Positions 48,531 through 59,679 of a stretch of 64,000 bases of DNA are shown piece after piece (position 1 is the first letter of the stretch; each line of letters starts with the position of its first letter). The DNA comes from Takakia lepidozioides (Eukaryota > Streptophyta > Takakiopsida > Takakiales > Takakiaceae). Below the pieces are notes generated by a model that did not search any database, was not told where the DNA came from, and saw nothing but the letters and a program-made list of their open reading frames with translations. The stretch spans positions 83,103,171 to 83,167,170 of the forward strand of contig CM060732.1 in NCBI GenBank assembly GCA_030704615.1. The letters are read 5' to 3'. The position numbers and the translations under genes were made by a program.

Positions 48531-48735
48531 TGTGAGCCTTGCGCGTGAGCGCACGAGCGTACGCTCACACAGGAGTGACGTGGCATGAGCGTGCACCCAC
48601 GTTGACGTGGCATGAGCGTGATGTCAGCAGGCTGATATGGCGACAAATGCTGATGTGGCACTGCGCCGTCATCTGCCACGTCAGCATGAACATGCACCGC
48701 CTATAACCGAGGATGGTCCTATGACCGTGGGATTA
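48530..48735. repeat. TIR-like sequence, diverged third copy
   Basis: GCGTGAGCGCACGAGCGTACGC, three ACGTGGC or CCACGTCA motifs and TCCTATGACCGTGG occur in the same order as in the right arm of the 51.06-55.45 kb element (55259-55446), but are much diverged. It truncates the FCP1-like exon. 48735-49190 shows no gene. Confidence 0.5.
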
Positions 48736-49194
48736 ATGCAGGGAATCCTTGCCTGAATACAATGAAGACTACCATGGGGCCTACAATTGTAGCATCCAAC
48801 ATTGTGCAATTACAAATGTTTGTTTCACTTTTACAATTATAAGGACGAGAAAATATCCTCACAAAGTATGCGCCACAGAGGCTGCCACGGGAAGACCTTG
48901 CTCCCTCCCCAAATAACAATGAGAATTAGGATCATCTTCAAAAGATGATTGCAGTGCATAGCGACAGGAAAACATATAGACTTCGAAAGGTGCAATGATG
49001 CATGTGCTTTTAAAAGTTGCCACTCAGAGCTCACTCAGTATAGTTGGAAGCATAATGGAGGGATAAGGGACGCCATATCATTGCACCGCCGACGATGTTG
49101 CAAACGAATTGATTTGAATTGAATTTCCATGACAATGTTGCAAATTGCACATTTCATAGCATGGTCGTCCACATACCACATTACATAACAGATG

Positions 49195-50297
49195 CTACCT
49201 ATGTGTTGTATCCCGCTGCAATAGAGTATCGACCTCGTTGAAACTCAGAGTGGTCTGGTGAACGAAGTTGTCACGTTTGGGATCACAAACCATCCTCTTC
49301 AAAAATATGAAATACAAATATTTGCAGGGTATGAATTTACCTCTCTTGCCCAAACTGGTTGATAACATATTCACAAAGTCAGGACATGTGCAATTGGGGA
49401 AATTGGAAACCGTGATCCTGTAATGAACAGCAGATGTCGAAGTGATCATTGTGTACACCCAACCATATCCTGGATCGGGCACTTCCGTGGTGCTTGCAAC
49501 ACGAACTTGGAGCATTCTTGCGGACTCCACTTTGCCGAAGTGTTCAGCGGTTGGAGGGAAACGCCAAACCAGCTTTCCATCTCGTTTGGTTGCCACAAGT
49601 GAGGATTTGCCGGAGGGACCTGAGAGGATGCAGAAGTAGAAGCACATGCATGCAGTTGGGGTTGTCTCGCAAGGGAAAAGCCTGCCTCCTCCAGCATTGC
49701 AATCTCCTAACTCGTGAGATGTGTTCCCACCTTAACGGGCCAAACGGTTGGAGGAGCTGGCTTCATTACCACAGAAGGACGCACAATTCCATGCACACAT
49801 CTACCACAATTGTCTGCGTAGAACCAGAACTTGTGGTTCTTGGCTTCTGGTTGGCCGTATGGACGCATCAAACCCGTGAAAGTCAGAGCAGGAGTCCGGG
49901 CACAACCTCTGGATATAGATGAAGTGCACTTTTCGAAATTAGTTGCCCTGATCGCTGTACATTTCACACGAGACCCTGCACTTGTGCGTTCTATGTGCCA
50001 AACATGGTCGGGGCATGTAGACTCCAGCACATCAAGGGGGTAGTTTCTCTCTTGCATCATTTCAGTGGCACTGTTTGATGCTGGAGCCTGCCGTCGTGTC
50101 GGAGGTTCATCCAGAATGGAGGTTCCGGACATGAATTTGTCATGCAGAGGAACACGAGGCTTCGAGAAGTTATCACGGTCTGCCCTGTGCGAATCGGAAT
50201 CCGAACCAAGTGGGATGTTCAATTTCCTCTTACAGGAGCCGAATCTCTCATCCTCTTCAAAATGTGGAATTCTAGAAACAAGTGGCGTTCCCTGGGC

Positions 50298-50300
<3 letters not shown>
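49195..50300 (-). pseudogene. SWIM zinc-finger MULE-like transposase 3' part (fossil B)
   Basis: Minus-strand copy of the family at 1.5-4.1 kb. From 50290 downward: RVPLHDKFMSGTS, ALTFTGLMRPYG, FWFYADNCGRCVHG and PPTVWPVKVGT. These correspond to FTGRF, FWF, CVYG and PPVWPVEPG in fossil A. After a break, 49647-49195 reads WVYTMITSTSAVHYRI, NCTCPDF and CKYLYFIFLKRM, the SWIM finger, and ends EVDTLL (fossil A: EVHTLL). The catalytic core is absent. Upstream of the preserved part the frame runs straight into the poly-A tract and the palindromic A-tract array at 50.3-51.05 kb. Confidence 0.7.
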
Positions 50301-50339
<39 letters not shown>

Positions 50340-51045
50340 AGAAGTGATGATCGGCGGCACCGACAGAAGTGATGGTCGGCACCGACCATCGCATCCACCC
50401 AAATGCAAAATGTCCAAAAAAAAAAAAAAAAAAACGGAGATTGGTGATCGGTAACAGAAGTGATGGTCGGCACCGATCATCACATCCACCCAAATGCCGA
50501 ATGTCAAAAAAAAAAAAAAAAAAACGGAAAGTAATGATCGGCGGCACTGACAGAAGTGATTGTCGGCACCGACCATCGCATCCACCCAAATGCCGAATGT
50601 CAAGAAAAATAAAAATAAAAAATGATGATCGGCGGCACTGGGAGAAGTGATGGTGGGCACCGACAATCGCATCTGCCCAAATGCCGAATGTCAAAAGCCA
50701 ATAAAATAAAATAATTAAAAAAATAATTATTTATTTTAAAAAAAAAAGAAAAAAAAGAAAAAACAGAAAGTGATGATCAGCGGCACCGACAGAAGTTCTG
50801 GTCGGTGCCGACCATCACATCCACCCAAATGCCGAATGTCAAGAAAAAAAATAAAAAAAATAAAAAAAATCGGCGGCACCGACAGAAGTGATTTTCGGCA
50901 CTGATCATCACATCCACCCAAATGCCAAATGTCAAAAGCAAAAAATAAAATAAAATAAAAATAAAGAAAAAACCAGAAGTAATGATCGGCACCGATCATC
51001 ACATCCACCCAAATGCTGAATGTCAAATGCAAAAAAAAAAAAACA
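50301..51045. repeat. Palindromic array with A-tract separators
   Basis: About seven units, each with GATGATCGGCGGCACCGACA, GATGGTCGGCACCGACCATC (a 20-bp dyad with one central mismatch), CATCCACCCAAATGCCGAA and TGTC, then an A-rich tract. Tract lengths vary (38 A at 50301-50338), so the period is about 75-95 bp. The dyad centre GGCACC is the complement of the GGTGCC centre in the 53-bp array. The pattern of unit plus A-tract resembles repeated retroposition or slippage. Confidence 0.9.
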
Positions 51046-51058
51046 CAATCTACGGCTA

Positions 51059-51282
51059 CCAATTCCGCGACTATAGGCCCTTTTCTCCCTGTTCTGTCCG
51101 CGGTCATAGGTACGCCCGTGGAAATGACATGGCGAGGCGTGACGTGGCGTTAACCACGCTGGCGAAGACTGCTGACGTGGCGTCGGACCCATGAGCCAAC
51201 GTGGCGAGAACCGGTGACGTGGCGTGAGCTTGGCCGCGCTCACACGCTCACACGGCCAGGCTCACGCGGAGGCATCCGCCCT
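51059..51282 (+). repeat. Left terminal inverted repeat
   Basis: Contains several TGACGTGGC-like motifs (bZIP-type ACGT core) and CGCTCACACGCTCACACGG. About 30 bp longer than the right arm because of two insertions. Confidence 0.8.
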
Positions 51283-51320
51283 GTGATTGGAATCCCCAAA
51301 ATACTCTTCTTGTTGACGAC

Positions 51321-52220
51321 ATGCCACAAAAGGGGTCGAAGAATCCTGAATACAACGCAATTTACCCATTGCCTTGGAGAAGTCGTTCTGCAGAGGCAAG
51401 CCATGACAATTTTCCAATGCAAACCTTATGGCCCTTCTTGGAGGGGGCAGTTAAGGCTCCTAGCATTCCCGAGTATCTGCGAGGGCAACCCACATTTGGG
51501 CAAGCCGCTATGAGCCCTCGTGCCATTCAGCCTCGGCAGGTACCATACTTAGTCTTCATGGTACACATTGGCCAGAATTAGACAGTTTGTTGCTCCACTC
51601 CCTTGTACATTTGCCACCCCCCTTCGTGCTTTACAATTTGCGTGCATTAATTGTTGTGATGTCTGAGCTTGTTGGTTGGTTGTGGGTGCTTGGCCAGGAA
51701 TGAGTTGCCCCAGGTCAAAGGGCAGCACACCTTCACCCTTTCAGGAAGCCGACACAGACACCCATGATCCCTGATTCGCAGAATGGGGTAAGTCTATGCA
51801 TCTTCTATTCCCCCTTGCCCCACCTGCATAGATCAGTTTTTTTACCTCTTCATTACAGACCGTGTAGACATAGTACATTGGGAGATTCTTGTTCCTTCAT
51901 TTCTCATGCAATCTGGCATGTGTGGGGGTGGATGGCAGGTCATGGTGGGAGACCATGTGAAGCTCATAGACACAGTGTCGCGATCTACAGCCGGATCTGG
52001 CCGCATTGTTGGTCTCCAAGGGAGCGAGGTGAGTGAAGGGTACCCTGTCGTGCCAGAAGGCTATGTGGCCATCCACATTGATGATGTCCGGATTCCCAAT
52101 GCCCCTCTACTATATCACAACAAATCCATGAAGCCTCATCACACAGAGTTGGGAGACACTGTAGGTTATATTACTGTGTGGAGTGACAAACTAGTGAAGA
52201 CTTTGCAGATGAAGAGATGA
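51321..52220 (+). CDS. TNP1/En-Spm-like C-terminal domain gene
   Basis: Lies about 40 bp inside the left TIR. Exon 51321-51539 starts at ATG (MPQKGSKNPEYNAIYPLPW), contains LRGQPTFGQAAMSPRAIQPRQ and ends at CAG/GTACC. A middle exon at about 51700-51787 is probable (PTQTPMIPDSQNG before GTAAGT). The last exon, 51939-52220, follows GATGGCAG and encodes MVGDHVKLIDTVS, a Gly-rich turn, YVAIHIDDVRIPNAPLLY, ELGDTVGYITVWSDKLV and a stop. The last part matches the TNP1/En-Spm-like domain found at the end of plant CACTA accessory proteins. It may be an independent gene of the TIR element or a piece of the nearby CACTA gene. Intact as far as seen. Confidence 0.5.
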
Positions 52221-52689
52221 GACAGGTCGACAGTCGCTAGCTTTGTGTATCTCATGCAGATTTCCACCTCTGCATTGTGCGGATTTGGAATTTTTGGTAG
52301 CTTGTAGTAGTGACAGATTCTTTGAATTGACTGCCCAATTTTTATAGCAATTATTTGTCCGCATCTCCTCATGCATGTTGTTGCGAAATTCTGCCTCGTT
52401 TATGTGATATGCTACAATAGGTGGTATGTCCCCTTTGCACACCCGGTGGTTGGTAATGGAGCTGGTGGATGGTGATGATGTTGTTGTTCGTGCTCTATCT
52501 GAATTGTGTCAGTCCCATTTTTGTGCCTTTAGTCTTGCTATTTACAGGATTGTGGTCCTCTACTCCCTTTGGCCATTCCCAGAGATGGGTTCGCATGTCT
52601 TGGTTGAGCACTGAGAGTCTATCCCTGCTCCTTCAGCTATCCATGCCTCTGCACAAATCATGCATACATCCTTGCCTTGGTGCTAGCAT

Positions 52690-54235
52690 GAAAAACAGGG
52701 TGAAATGTCTTGAAGAAGGTGCCTTGATTAGCAGTGTCTGATTTTATCAATTGTGCCGCTGCTGCTGCGGCTTCCTGTTGACCATCTACCCATGCAGGTT
52801 TCTTGTAGCTATCCTTCCACAGGGAATCATAGGTAATATAGAGCTTGAAGTCCGACCCTCTTGGATGAATCTGGACCCACACTCTATCCCTGCTCCTTCA
52901 GCTATCCATGCCTGCGTACAAATCGTGAATACATCGGGCCAGTCTTGCTGCTAGCAGCTGAAGTAGGTGACACTGACGGCGTGAAGTTCTTCCAGCAAAC
53001 ACCCCAACCCTACCTACAGTGACATGTCAAAATCACTCCAAAACTACTATAGATCCACCAACGAGCTTCTCCTCATCTCTGTTATCTGTTTTTTGATACT
53101 TTCTTGCTGCCACATCTGCAGTAACTTGTCAAAGTCACTCCTAACCACCATAGATCCACCCAACGAGCTAACTTACAGAATTCAATATGCATCTCAGGGC
53201 CGAGTCTGATGAGAGGGTAAAACAGGCAGAAATAGGTTGAAGAAGAAGGTGCCCTCACCACATTGTCCTTGACCTTGTGTCATGACCCATGGAGGATTTG
53301 ACCAACCATCAACCCAAAATAACCTCTTGTGTGTGTTGCTTGTGTCTACAGTGTTGAGAATGACATCTGGTAATCTGACAGGCATTCACCTTTTTGCCTT
53401 GGCTGTCCCACCATTGACTGGGGTCAGAAAAGTATTCATACCACAGCTTCTGCTCGTCTTTGTTACCTGTTTTTGGATACTTTCCTATTGTCACATTGGC
53501 AGTATCATATCAAAGTCACTCCAAACAAGAGTCCTTCAACCACCTAACTTGCAGAATTCAACATGGAAATTTAGGGCCGATTCTGATAAGAGGAAAAAAC
53601 AGGGTGAAATGTGTTGAAGAAGGTGCCTTCATTAGCAGTGCTTGATTTTATCCATTGTGCCGCTGCTGCTGCGGCTTCTGGTTGACCATCTGCCATCCAT
53701 AGGGGGGCATAGGTAATTTGGAGCTTGAAATCTGGCCTTCTTGGATGAATTTGGACCCATATTCTATCCCTGCTCCTTCAGCTCTATCCATGCCTGTGTA
53801 CAAATCATGAATACATCCTCAGCCTTGCTACTAGCAGCTGAAGCAGCTGACACTGACGGCATGAAGACGTTCTTCCAGCAAACATGCCAACCCTACCTAC
53901 AGTAACTTGTCAAAATCACTCCAAAACTACCACAGATCCACCAAGGAGTTTCTCCTCATATATGTTATCTGTTTACGGATACTTTCATGCTGCCACATCG
54001 GCGGTAACTTGTCAAAGTCACTCCTAGCCACCACAGATCCACCCAACGAGCTAACTTACAGAAGTCAATATGCATCTCAGGGTCGAGTTTGATGAGAGGG
54101 TAAAACAGGCAGAAATAGGTTGAAGAAGAAGGTGCCCTCACCACATTGTCCTTGACCTTGTGTCAAGACCCGTGGAGGATTTGACCGACCATCAACCCAA
54201 AAGGACCTCTTGTGTGTGCTGCTTGTGTCTAGTCA
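52690..54235. repeat. Tandem duplication, about 0.65 kb, 880-905-bp offset
   Basis: The block with AAGAAGGTGCCTT-ATTAGCAGTG, TGTGCCGCTGCTGCTGCGGC, GGATGAATCTGGACCC, CTCCAAAACTACC and GGTGCCCTCACCACATTGTC occurs at 52690-53350 and 53598-54235. Parts recur at 5.8, 12.5 and 12.66 kb. 53345-53420 resembles 11655-11715. Non-coding. Confidence 0.85.
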
Positions 54236-54239
54236 GGTA

Positions 54240-55255
54240 CTGTCGGAGTGGTCTGTGAGAACCACCACGGTGCAGCTGAGCAGGCAGAGATTCAAACACG
54301 GTGTGCTAAGACCAATGTGACTCTCCCAAGAACCTTGTAAACATCAGGAAGAATACCAACATGAGGAGGAGCTGCAGAGGTGGGAGAAGCAACGAGGAGG
54401 GCAGCGAGCGCAACAGTGGGGGGAGTGAGGCTTAGTGCATGAGGCAGGAAGAAAAAACGACGCAAAAGGAGGGCGAAAGGTTTCGTTCCCGCGATATCGC
54501 GGCTGGCAGGTAGAGCCCTTACTAGTATACTACATACAAACATCTACATATGACCCCCAAAAATATGTATATATTTTAGACATTTTCTAGCCCCTTTATA
54601 TATACATAGTCTATATGGGGGTAATAAATTAACCCCCTTCTGTTCACGCACGTGATAGGTACAGCTAACCCTGCTGCACCCCCCAAGTGTAGGGTAAAGG
54701 GGCCGGGGGGGGTGCCTTAGCCCAGACTTTGTTTGGTTTGGGCCTAGTGGATGGTCTGGAGGGAGGGCTGTGTGATGGTGGGGGCGGGTAGGTGGTGAGT
54801 AACATGCCATGGGTATCGGACAGGAGATGATTGAGGCGAGTGGGAAAGTCTCGGGGTATGGAGGTATGGGAGGGATCTTGGACAAACAGAAGCAGGGTTA
54901 GAGTGGATTCCTTGTGGCGGAGGTATTTATAAGGGAAGGCAGGTTGTGCATATAGCGAAGATGGTTGGGTTCAATGGCGGCCAATGGTGTCACCTCAGGG
55001 GGAAGTTGTAGGAAGGGGTGTTGATGGTCAGGTGTCTTTGTTGTGTGAGTTTGATGATAGTGGTGGCGGAGGGGAGGAGTGGGCGGCAAGGCGCGCCCAC
55101 TAAAGAGCCTCATGTGTGAGGGGCCCAGGTGGCGGATGTGCAAGGCCACCGCCGGATTAGGTGTGTTGATCAGTTGCGGAGTCGAGGGCTCCGAATACAC
55201 AGTCTCAAGGGTGCGGGCTGTCATAAGAAGAGAGCTCAAGAGGGCAGGTGAGCAA
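54240..55255. other. No recognisable gene
   Basis: Two minus-strand frames (54544-54885, 54898-55311) are Pro/His-rich and have no recognisable domain. Confidence 0.5.
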
Positions 55256-55258
55256 GGG

Positions 55259-55446
55259 GGAATGCCTCCGCGTGAGTCTGGCCGCGTGAGCGTGTGAGAG
55301 CGTGAGCGCAACCAGGCTTACGCCACGTCAACAGTTCCCGCCACGTTGGTTCTCGCTAGCGTAGTTCACGCCACGTCATTCTCATAGGCATGGACCTATG
55401 ACCGCGGACATAACATCGTGAAGGGGCCCTATAGCCGCGGACTTGA
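55259..55446 (-). repeat. Right terminal inverted repeat
   Basis: Mirror of 51059-51282, ending outward in GCCCTATAGCCGCGGACTTG. Contains several CCACGTCA-type motifs. Confidence 0.8.
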
Positions 55447-55638
55447 GCATTCTGCACATAAGTAACCATATTTGGGCGATGAGAAGAAGTGCAGAAGCAG
55501 CAGTAGGACAATAATTCCAATTTGGATTCATTACTATCACAGCAGGTCCTGGATACAACAGCATGGGACACGGGTTTGGAGGAAGGACCACCGAATACAA
55601 TTCTGCAGGCAATACAAGCATTGGGCCAAGTGACAGCT

Positions 55639-55654
55639 AATGCGGCGCCGCATT
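55639..55654. repeat. Solitary TGC-type palindrome core
   Basis: AATGCGGCGCCGCATT, a 16-bp perfect palindrome equal to the centre of the 53-bp-array dyad, about 190 bp outside the TIR element. Confidence 0.85.
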
Positions 55655-55914
55655 TTGATGTCTACACTCATGTTGGCTGAAGTGGCAGGAGGCGGCGGGG
55701 CCTGACCGTTGGATAATGATGTTTGTCCGGCAGATTGCTACCTTTAACGATTCGAATTTCCTAATGACGCATAGTCCACGAGGAGACGTTTCCAGCCCAA
55801 CCTTTCGAACCCAAGCGATGCATCCCCGCCGTTTCATGTTCTTTTGTCGTGGTTGCTCATTCACCCCTCTTGCGCCCTTTCCATCTGCACTCATTGCCCA
55901 TTTTCCGTGTCTCT

Positions 55915-56823
55915 GTTCTTCTTATGCTCCAACCTGAGAGGGAGGAAGTTCCTGCTCTAGAAAAGAGACATGGTTGCAAACTCCGCAAGTTGTACTTTGG
56001 GCCAAGGCCAATGCTAAAGGGGAAGAAGCAGATGCGTCTTCAGGAGGAGATGGTCATCGCGCTGCAGCAGGCAACGCAACCTCCAATGAGAGCTATGTGC
56101 TATCGGGATGCGTGCAGCTGATCGAGCACCGAAACCCTCCCTCTTTTTTGTTGTGCAATTGTTAGACTGTATGATAGGACACTTGAATGCAGAAGATGTT
56201 TGCATGCCTAACTCGAAAGGTGGAGGTGGTGGAGGGATCGCAGGAATCCGAAGAGTCGCAGGAAGAATCCGTGGAGGTAGCTGCAGCACGCACACCCAGC
56301 CGATCCATGAGCACGGGTCTTCCTGTTGGGCCTAGCCCTGTGCATTTCAAGGACACGGTTTGGAAAGGCAAGGCTTTGAAGTTGAAAGCACAAGACAAAG
56401 ACGCACGTTTGAAGTTCATGGACAATTGCCAACAGGGGTCGTCCCCTTCTCCAGCAAAGAGCAAGAAGAAGTAGCACGTGCTTGAAGACATTTCCGAACC
56501 GGACCAGGCCGTCCCCCCCCCACCCCCCCAAGAGAATGAAGCAGAAGGGGGCAGTGCAAATTCAAATGCAGCAGACACCTCCACCTGCAAAGATGAAGAA
56601 GCAGAAGGCAATTAGAGGGAGGGCGGAGCAGTCTCCCGCAAAACCGGTTCCACGAGCTGAAGCCCAGTTCCTGCTTGATTTTGAGACAGGTGATGTTGGC
56701 GGCGTCTCTGCTGCAGCCAAGGCAACGGGACCGACCAATGTCATCGATCTGTCAGCGGAGGAGGGTGCTTGTCGCGCACCTCACTTCGGTAAGCTCCCCT
56801 TCAGGTCACTGTTGCTAGCTTGA
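55915..56823 (+). CDS. Hypothetical charged nuclear-type protein, degraded
   Basis: Plus-strand frames 55925-56121 (RKLYFGPRPMLKGKKQM), 56187-56474 (LTRKVEVVEGSQESEESQEE, ends AKSKKK) and 56482-56823 (KPVPRAEAQFLLDFETGD, NVIDLSAEE). They share a style of Lys and Glu/Ser runs typical of disordered nuclear proteins. They are split by a TAG at 56472 and a C-rich slip site at 56512. I do not recognise the family; it could be another transposon accessory gene. Confidence 0.3.
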
Positions 56824-56829
56824 TGCGCG

Positions 56830-58220
56830 CGCCTAACTCCCAACCTGGCCGCCAGACCAACTTGGAGCTTCGGCTGCTCACCGGGGCATAACAATCCCCC
56901 TTTGAACTCCCAAAGAACCCTCCACCGATTTGGAACCAGCGGGAATTCCCTTTGGTAGTTGGCAGTCCGGAACAGCTCCCCACTCTTTGGTCGTTTTCCG
57001 GCTCGCTCGCTTACTCACTAGTTTTTGGTCACTAACGGGCTTGCACCGTTCTCGGGGTTACTACTCCCTATATATACTTCTGTAGCTGTCCGCGGGGGTT
57101 TCACAACCAGCCATCTCATTTTATGGCGAACCACCACGAAAACCCTCAACTCCCGGTGATGAGTCGCGGTGAGTCTTGGCCCACTCACCACGGCCCCTAT
57201 GGACCGTGATGAGTCCCAAGACTCCCCACGACTCCCACCACGAGGTCTCCGCCCCCATGGTGAGTCCTATGCCACCCCCACTAAGTCCTGCTAAGCTACC
57301 ACCACCCCTTGTGGAGCCACCCCCACCGCAACCCGGTGTGCGGGCTCCACCTAGTGAGCGCCTCCGCCTCCTTGAGTGCCTTGGGCACTCAAGGGTGCTT
57401 CAGCCCCCCATACCTATCGCTGCCGCTGCCCCCACCACAGGGGCAGCCCCTCATGTGTCCTGACCCCCTGCCCTCAAGGCAAAGGGCCGCGACACACACC
57501 CCTACCAACAGGGAGTCGATGTCCTCATCGACTTGTCCATTTTGTAGAAACGAACATCCAAGTAGTGGCGTCCCACATCAAGGAGTTTGTTTCCGTACCT
57601 TGGCGTCCCATGACAAAGAACCAAACCCCACACTTGACTCTATTCTCCACTAGCTAGTTCGACCGACTTCCTCCAAGTCCCGGCCAGGGGTGGAGCCTCT
57701 CAAGATCCTCCCAGTGCACTCTTCTTGGCGTTCTTCAAGGTCAAGGAACGATCCTCTCTGAGGATCGAATCACCTTACTGCAACAACATTGCTTGCGATC
57801 GCTCCTGATGCCGCTTTTGGCATCACTTTGCGCAAGGATTCACCTCGAACCCCCTTTGACTATGAAGATAACCTTGAACCAACCGTGCGCCCCAATCACT
57901 ACAATTGGGTCCGTCTTGGAATGCTGGCCTGAGGTACGGGAACACGTCGAAGCCGCACTACGACTTCGTCCCGAGGCTACACGATTATAGTACGTGAACG
58001 GAAGCACATAGCTTCCGCGTTAGCCCGCACTACAAGGCAACCACCTCGGTAGCGCAGTTATAGTACGCGCACGCGCCAAGTGCGCACTAGCACGTGAACT
58101 CCCAAAGAAGGCGCATGTTTCCTTGCCCCTTGGATGGGAGTCACCCGATTTCGGCACTGCGCAAACACACGATTAACCCAATTTACCTCTCCCACTTTTG
58201 TAAGCTAGCATGCATTCTAC
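56830..58220. other. Unassigned, possible LTR or leader of the gypsy element
   Basis: GC-richer than its surroundings. A TATATATA at 57070-57077 and a repeated TATAGTACG at about 57989 and 58054 are visible. A gypsy pol ending at 58224 on the minus strand should be followed by an LTR here, but no TG...CA ends or second LTR can be recognised. Pro-rich frames at 57176-57657 are not assigned. Confidence 0.4.
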
Positions 58221-58223
58221 ACA

Positions 58224-59625
58224 CTAATCTTTGAAGTAAGGCTTCAAAAGGGAGACGTGAAATACTGGATGCACCTTGCTGTTTGCTGGCAGCTCCAATT
58301 CATACACATCCTCATTCATAACCTTCCGGATGCAAAAGGGTCCCACATACGGAGGTACGAATTTTGGACTCACTTCCGGAGGTAGTCGGAAATTCTTGAT
58401 GTTCAACCAGACCTCCGTGCCTGCCTCAAACTTCACTTCCCTCCGCTTCCGATTCGCCTACCTTTCATACCGTTTCCTCCCTTTGGCAATGTTGTATTTT
58501 GCAAGCTTCAACAAACGCTCGCGTTCTTCCAATACCGCCGCTACTGCCGGTTCCTCAACGTCCTGGGCGGCCCAACTTGTCGGCACCAGAGGTGCTTTTC
58601 CATAGACCAATACGAAAGGGGAAACTCCCGTTGCGGAGTGTTCTGTGTTATTATAACAGAACTCTACCGCGTCTAAGTGTTCCACCCAGTCTGATTGGTC
58701 TGCCGACACGTAATTCCGCAAGATCTGCTTCACTACGGAATTCACTCTTTCCGTTTGGCCGTCGGTCGTAGGTCGGAAGGCGGTGCTCATCTTCGGCCTC
58801 GTCCCCATGTTCTTCCAAAGTGTCCTCCAAAATTTACTCGTAAACTTTGGATCGTGGTCCGAGACAATATCCTTCGGGACTCCATGATGTTTTAAGACGT
58901 GGGCGAAGTAAAGTCGCCCTGTCTCTTGCGCCGTTGCCGTCTCCTTGGTGGGGATGAAATGGCCCATTTTACTGAACCTATCCACCACCACCATGATTGC
59001 ATCGAATCTTTTTGACAGCGGCATAGCAGTCATGAAATCCATCGAGACGCTTTCCCAAGTCCCCTATGGAATCGGCAAGGGTTGTAACAGCCCCGCTTGC
59101 TTTTTGTACTTGCTCCGGTTTTGTTGGCATGTGGTGCATGTCTTGACATACTCCTCTGCCTCCTCCCTCAGTTTGGGCCAGAAATACTCTTTCTTCAAGA
59201 GTGCCGCAGTGCGCTTGGCTCCGCCGTGGCCCGCAAGCGGGCTATCATGGCATTATCTCAAGAGACTATCTCTGATCCCTCCCTTCGGCACGTAGAGACG
59301 CTTTTGCTTATACCGGAGCAGTCCATTTTGCAAGTGGAATTGCGATTTAACCCCCCTCCTCAAGTCCTGCATCACGGACTTCGCCAGCTCATCCTTCTGG
59401 CAAGCCTTCGGGATCTTCCTTTGGAGCGTCGTCTCGCCCCTGTACACCAACAGGAGCTGCTGCTTTCTACTTAAAGCAACGGCCACCACATTGTCACGTC
59501 CCGGTTTGTATTGGATATCCACGTCAAACACCGCCAAAGTATCTTGCCACCTAAGTTGTTTTGGGGACAACTTGGGCTGCGTGGCAAAATACTTTACCGT
59601 AACATTAAGCTCAAGTTCTTCCCTT
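58224..59625 (-). pseudogene. Ty3/gypsy retrotransposon pol, 5'-truncated
   Basis: Minus strand. 59600-59480 holds the RNase H tail (PKLSPKQLRWQ and YKPGRDNVVAVALSR, with the usual Asp replaced by Val). 59480-59253 is the linker before the integrase zinc region. 59042-58458 is the integrase core, with DFMTAMPLSKRFD, VVVDRFSKMGHF, SDHDPKFTSKFW and PTTDGQTERVN. 58436-58224 is the C-terminal WLNIKNFRLP ... HVSLLKPY module and stop. Reverse transcriptase, protease and gag are missing, and stops or frame changes occur near 59250-59040 and 58450. It is a dead copy, cut off near 59620 beside a solitary palindrome. Confidence 0.92.
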
Positions 59626-59639
59626 CCCATGCAGATCCG

Positions 59640-59656
59640 AAATGCGGTGCCGCATT
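59640..59656. repeat. Solitary TGC-type palindrome
   Basis: AAATGCGGTGCCGCATT lies within about 20-50 bp of the point where gypsy pol similarity ends. Same dyad as in the 0.2-1.35 kb array (GGTGCC centre). Confidence 0.85.
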
Positions 59657-59679
59657 CTTTTTTCCAATCTGTTTTGTTT

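Larger units (their letters stand above)
51059..55446. mobile_element. DNA transposon with about 190-220-bp terminal inverted repeats
   Basis: The left arm (51059-51282) and right arm (55259-55446) are reverse complements with a few gaps. Read inward from the right end, they share CCGCGG-CTATAGG, ACCGCGG or CCGCGGTCATAGG, TGACGTGGCG, CGTGGCG and CGCTCACACGCTCAC up to CACGCGGAGGCAT. Between them lie a TNP1-like gene (51.3-52.2 kb), a tandem duplication (52.7-54.2 kb) and unassigned DNA (54.2-55.25 kb). Such long arms are usual for MULE-type elements. A target-site duplication could not be fixed because the outermost bases diverge. Confidence 0.8.

Noticed and set aside
49707-51107. Long minus-strand frames rich in Phe at 50.2-51.1 kb
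   Set aside because: They are translations of the A-tract array (poly-A read as poly-Phe), not proteins.
40929-52220. One continuous CACTA element from Tnp2 to the TNP1-like exon
   Set aside because: Attractive in gene order, but the TNP1-like gene lies inside its own TIR pair and fossil B lies between; no CACTA...TAGTG ends were found.
54240-54340. tRNA-derived SINE on the minus strand
   Set aside because: A TTTGAATCTC B-box-like motif is present, but no convincing A box, tail or second copy was seen.
57060-57090. TATA box of a gypsy LTR
   Set aside because: TATATATA is symmetric and no LTR boundaries or second LTR could be identified, so it is not listed as a promoter.
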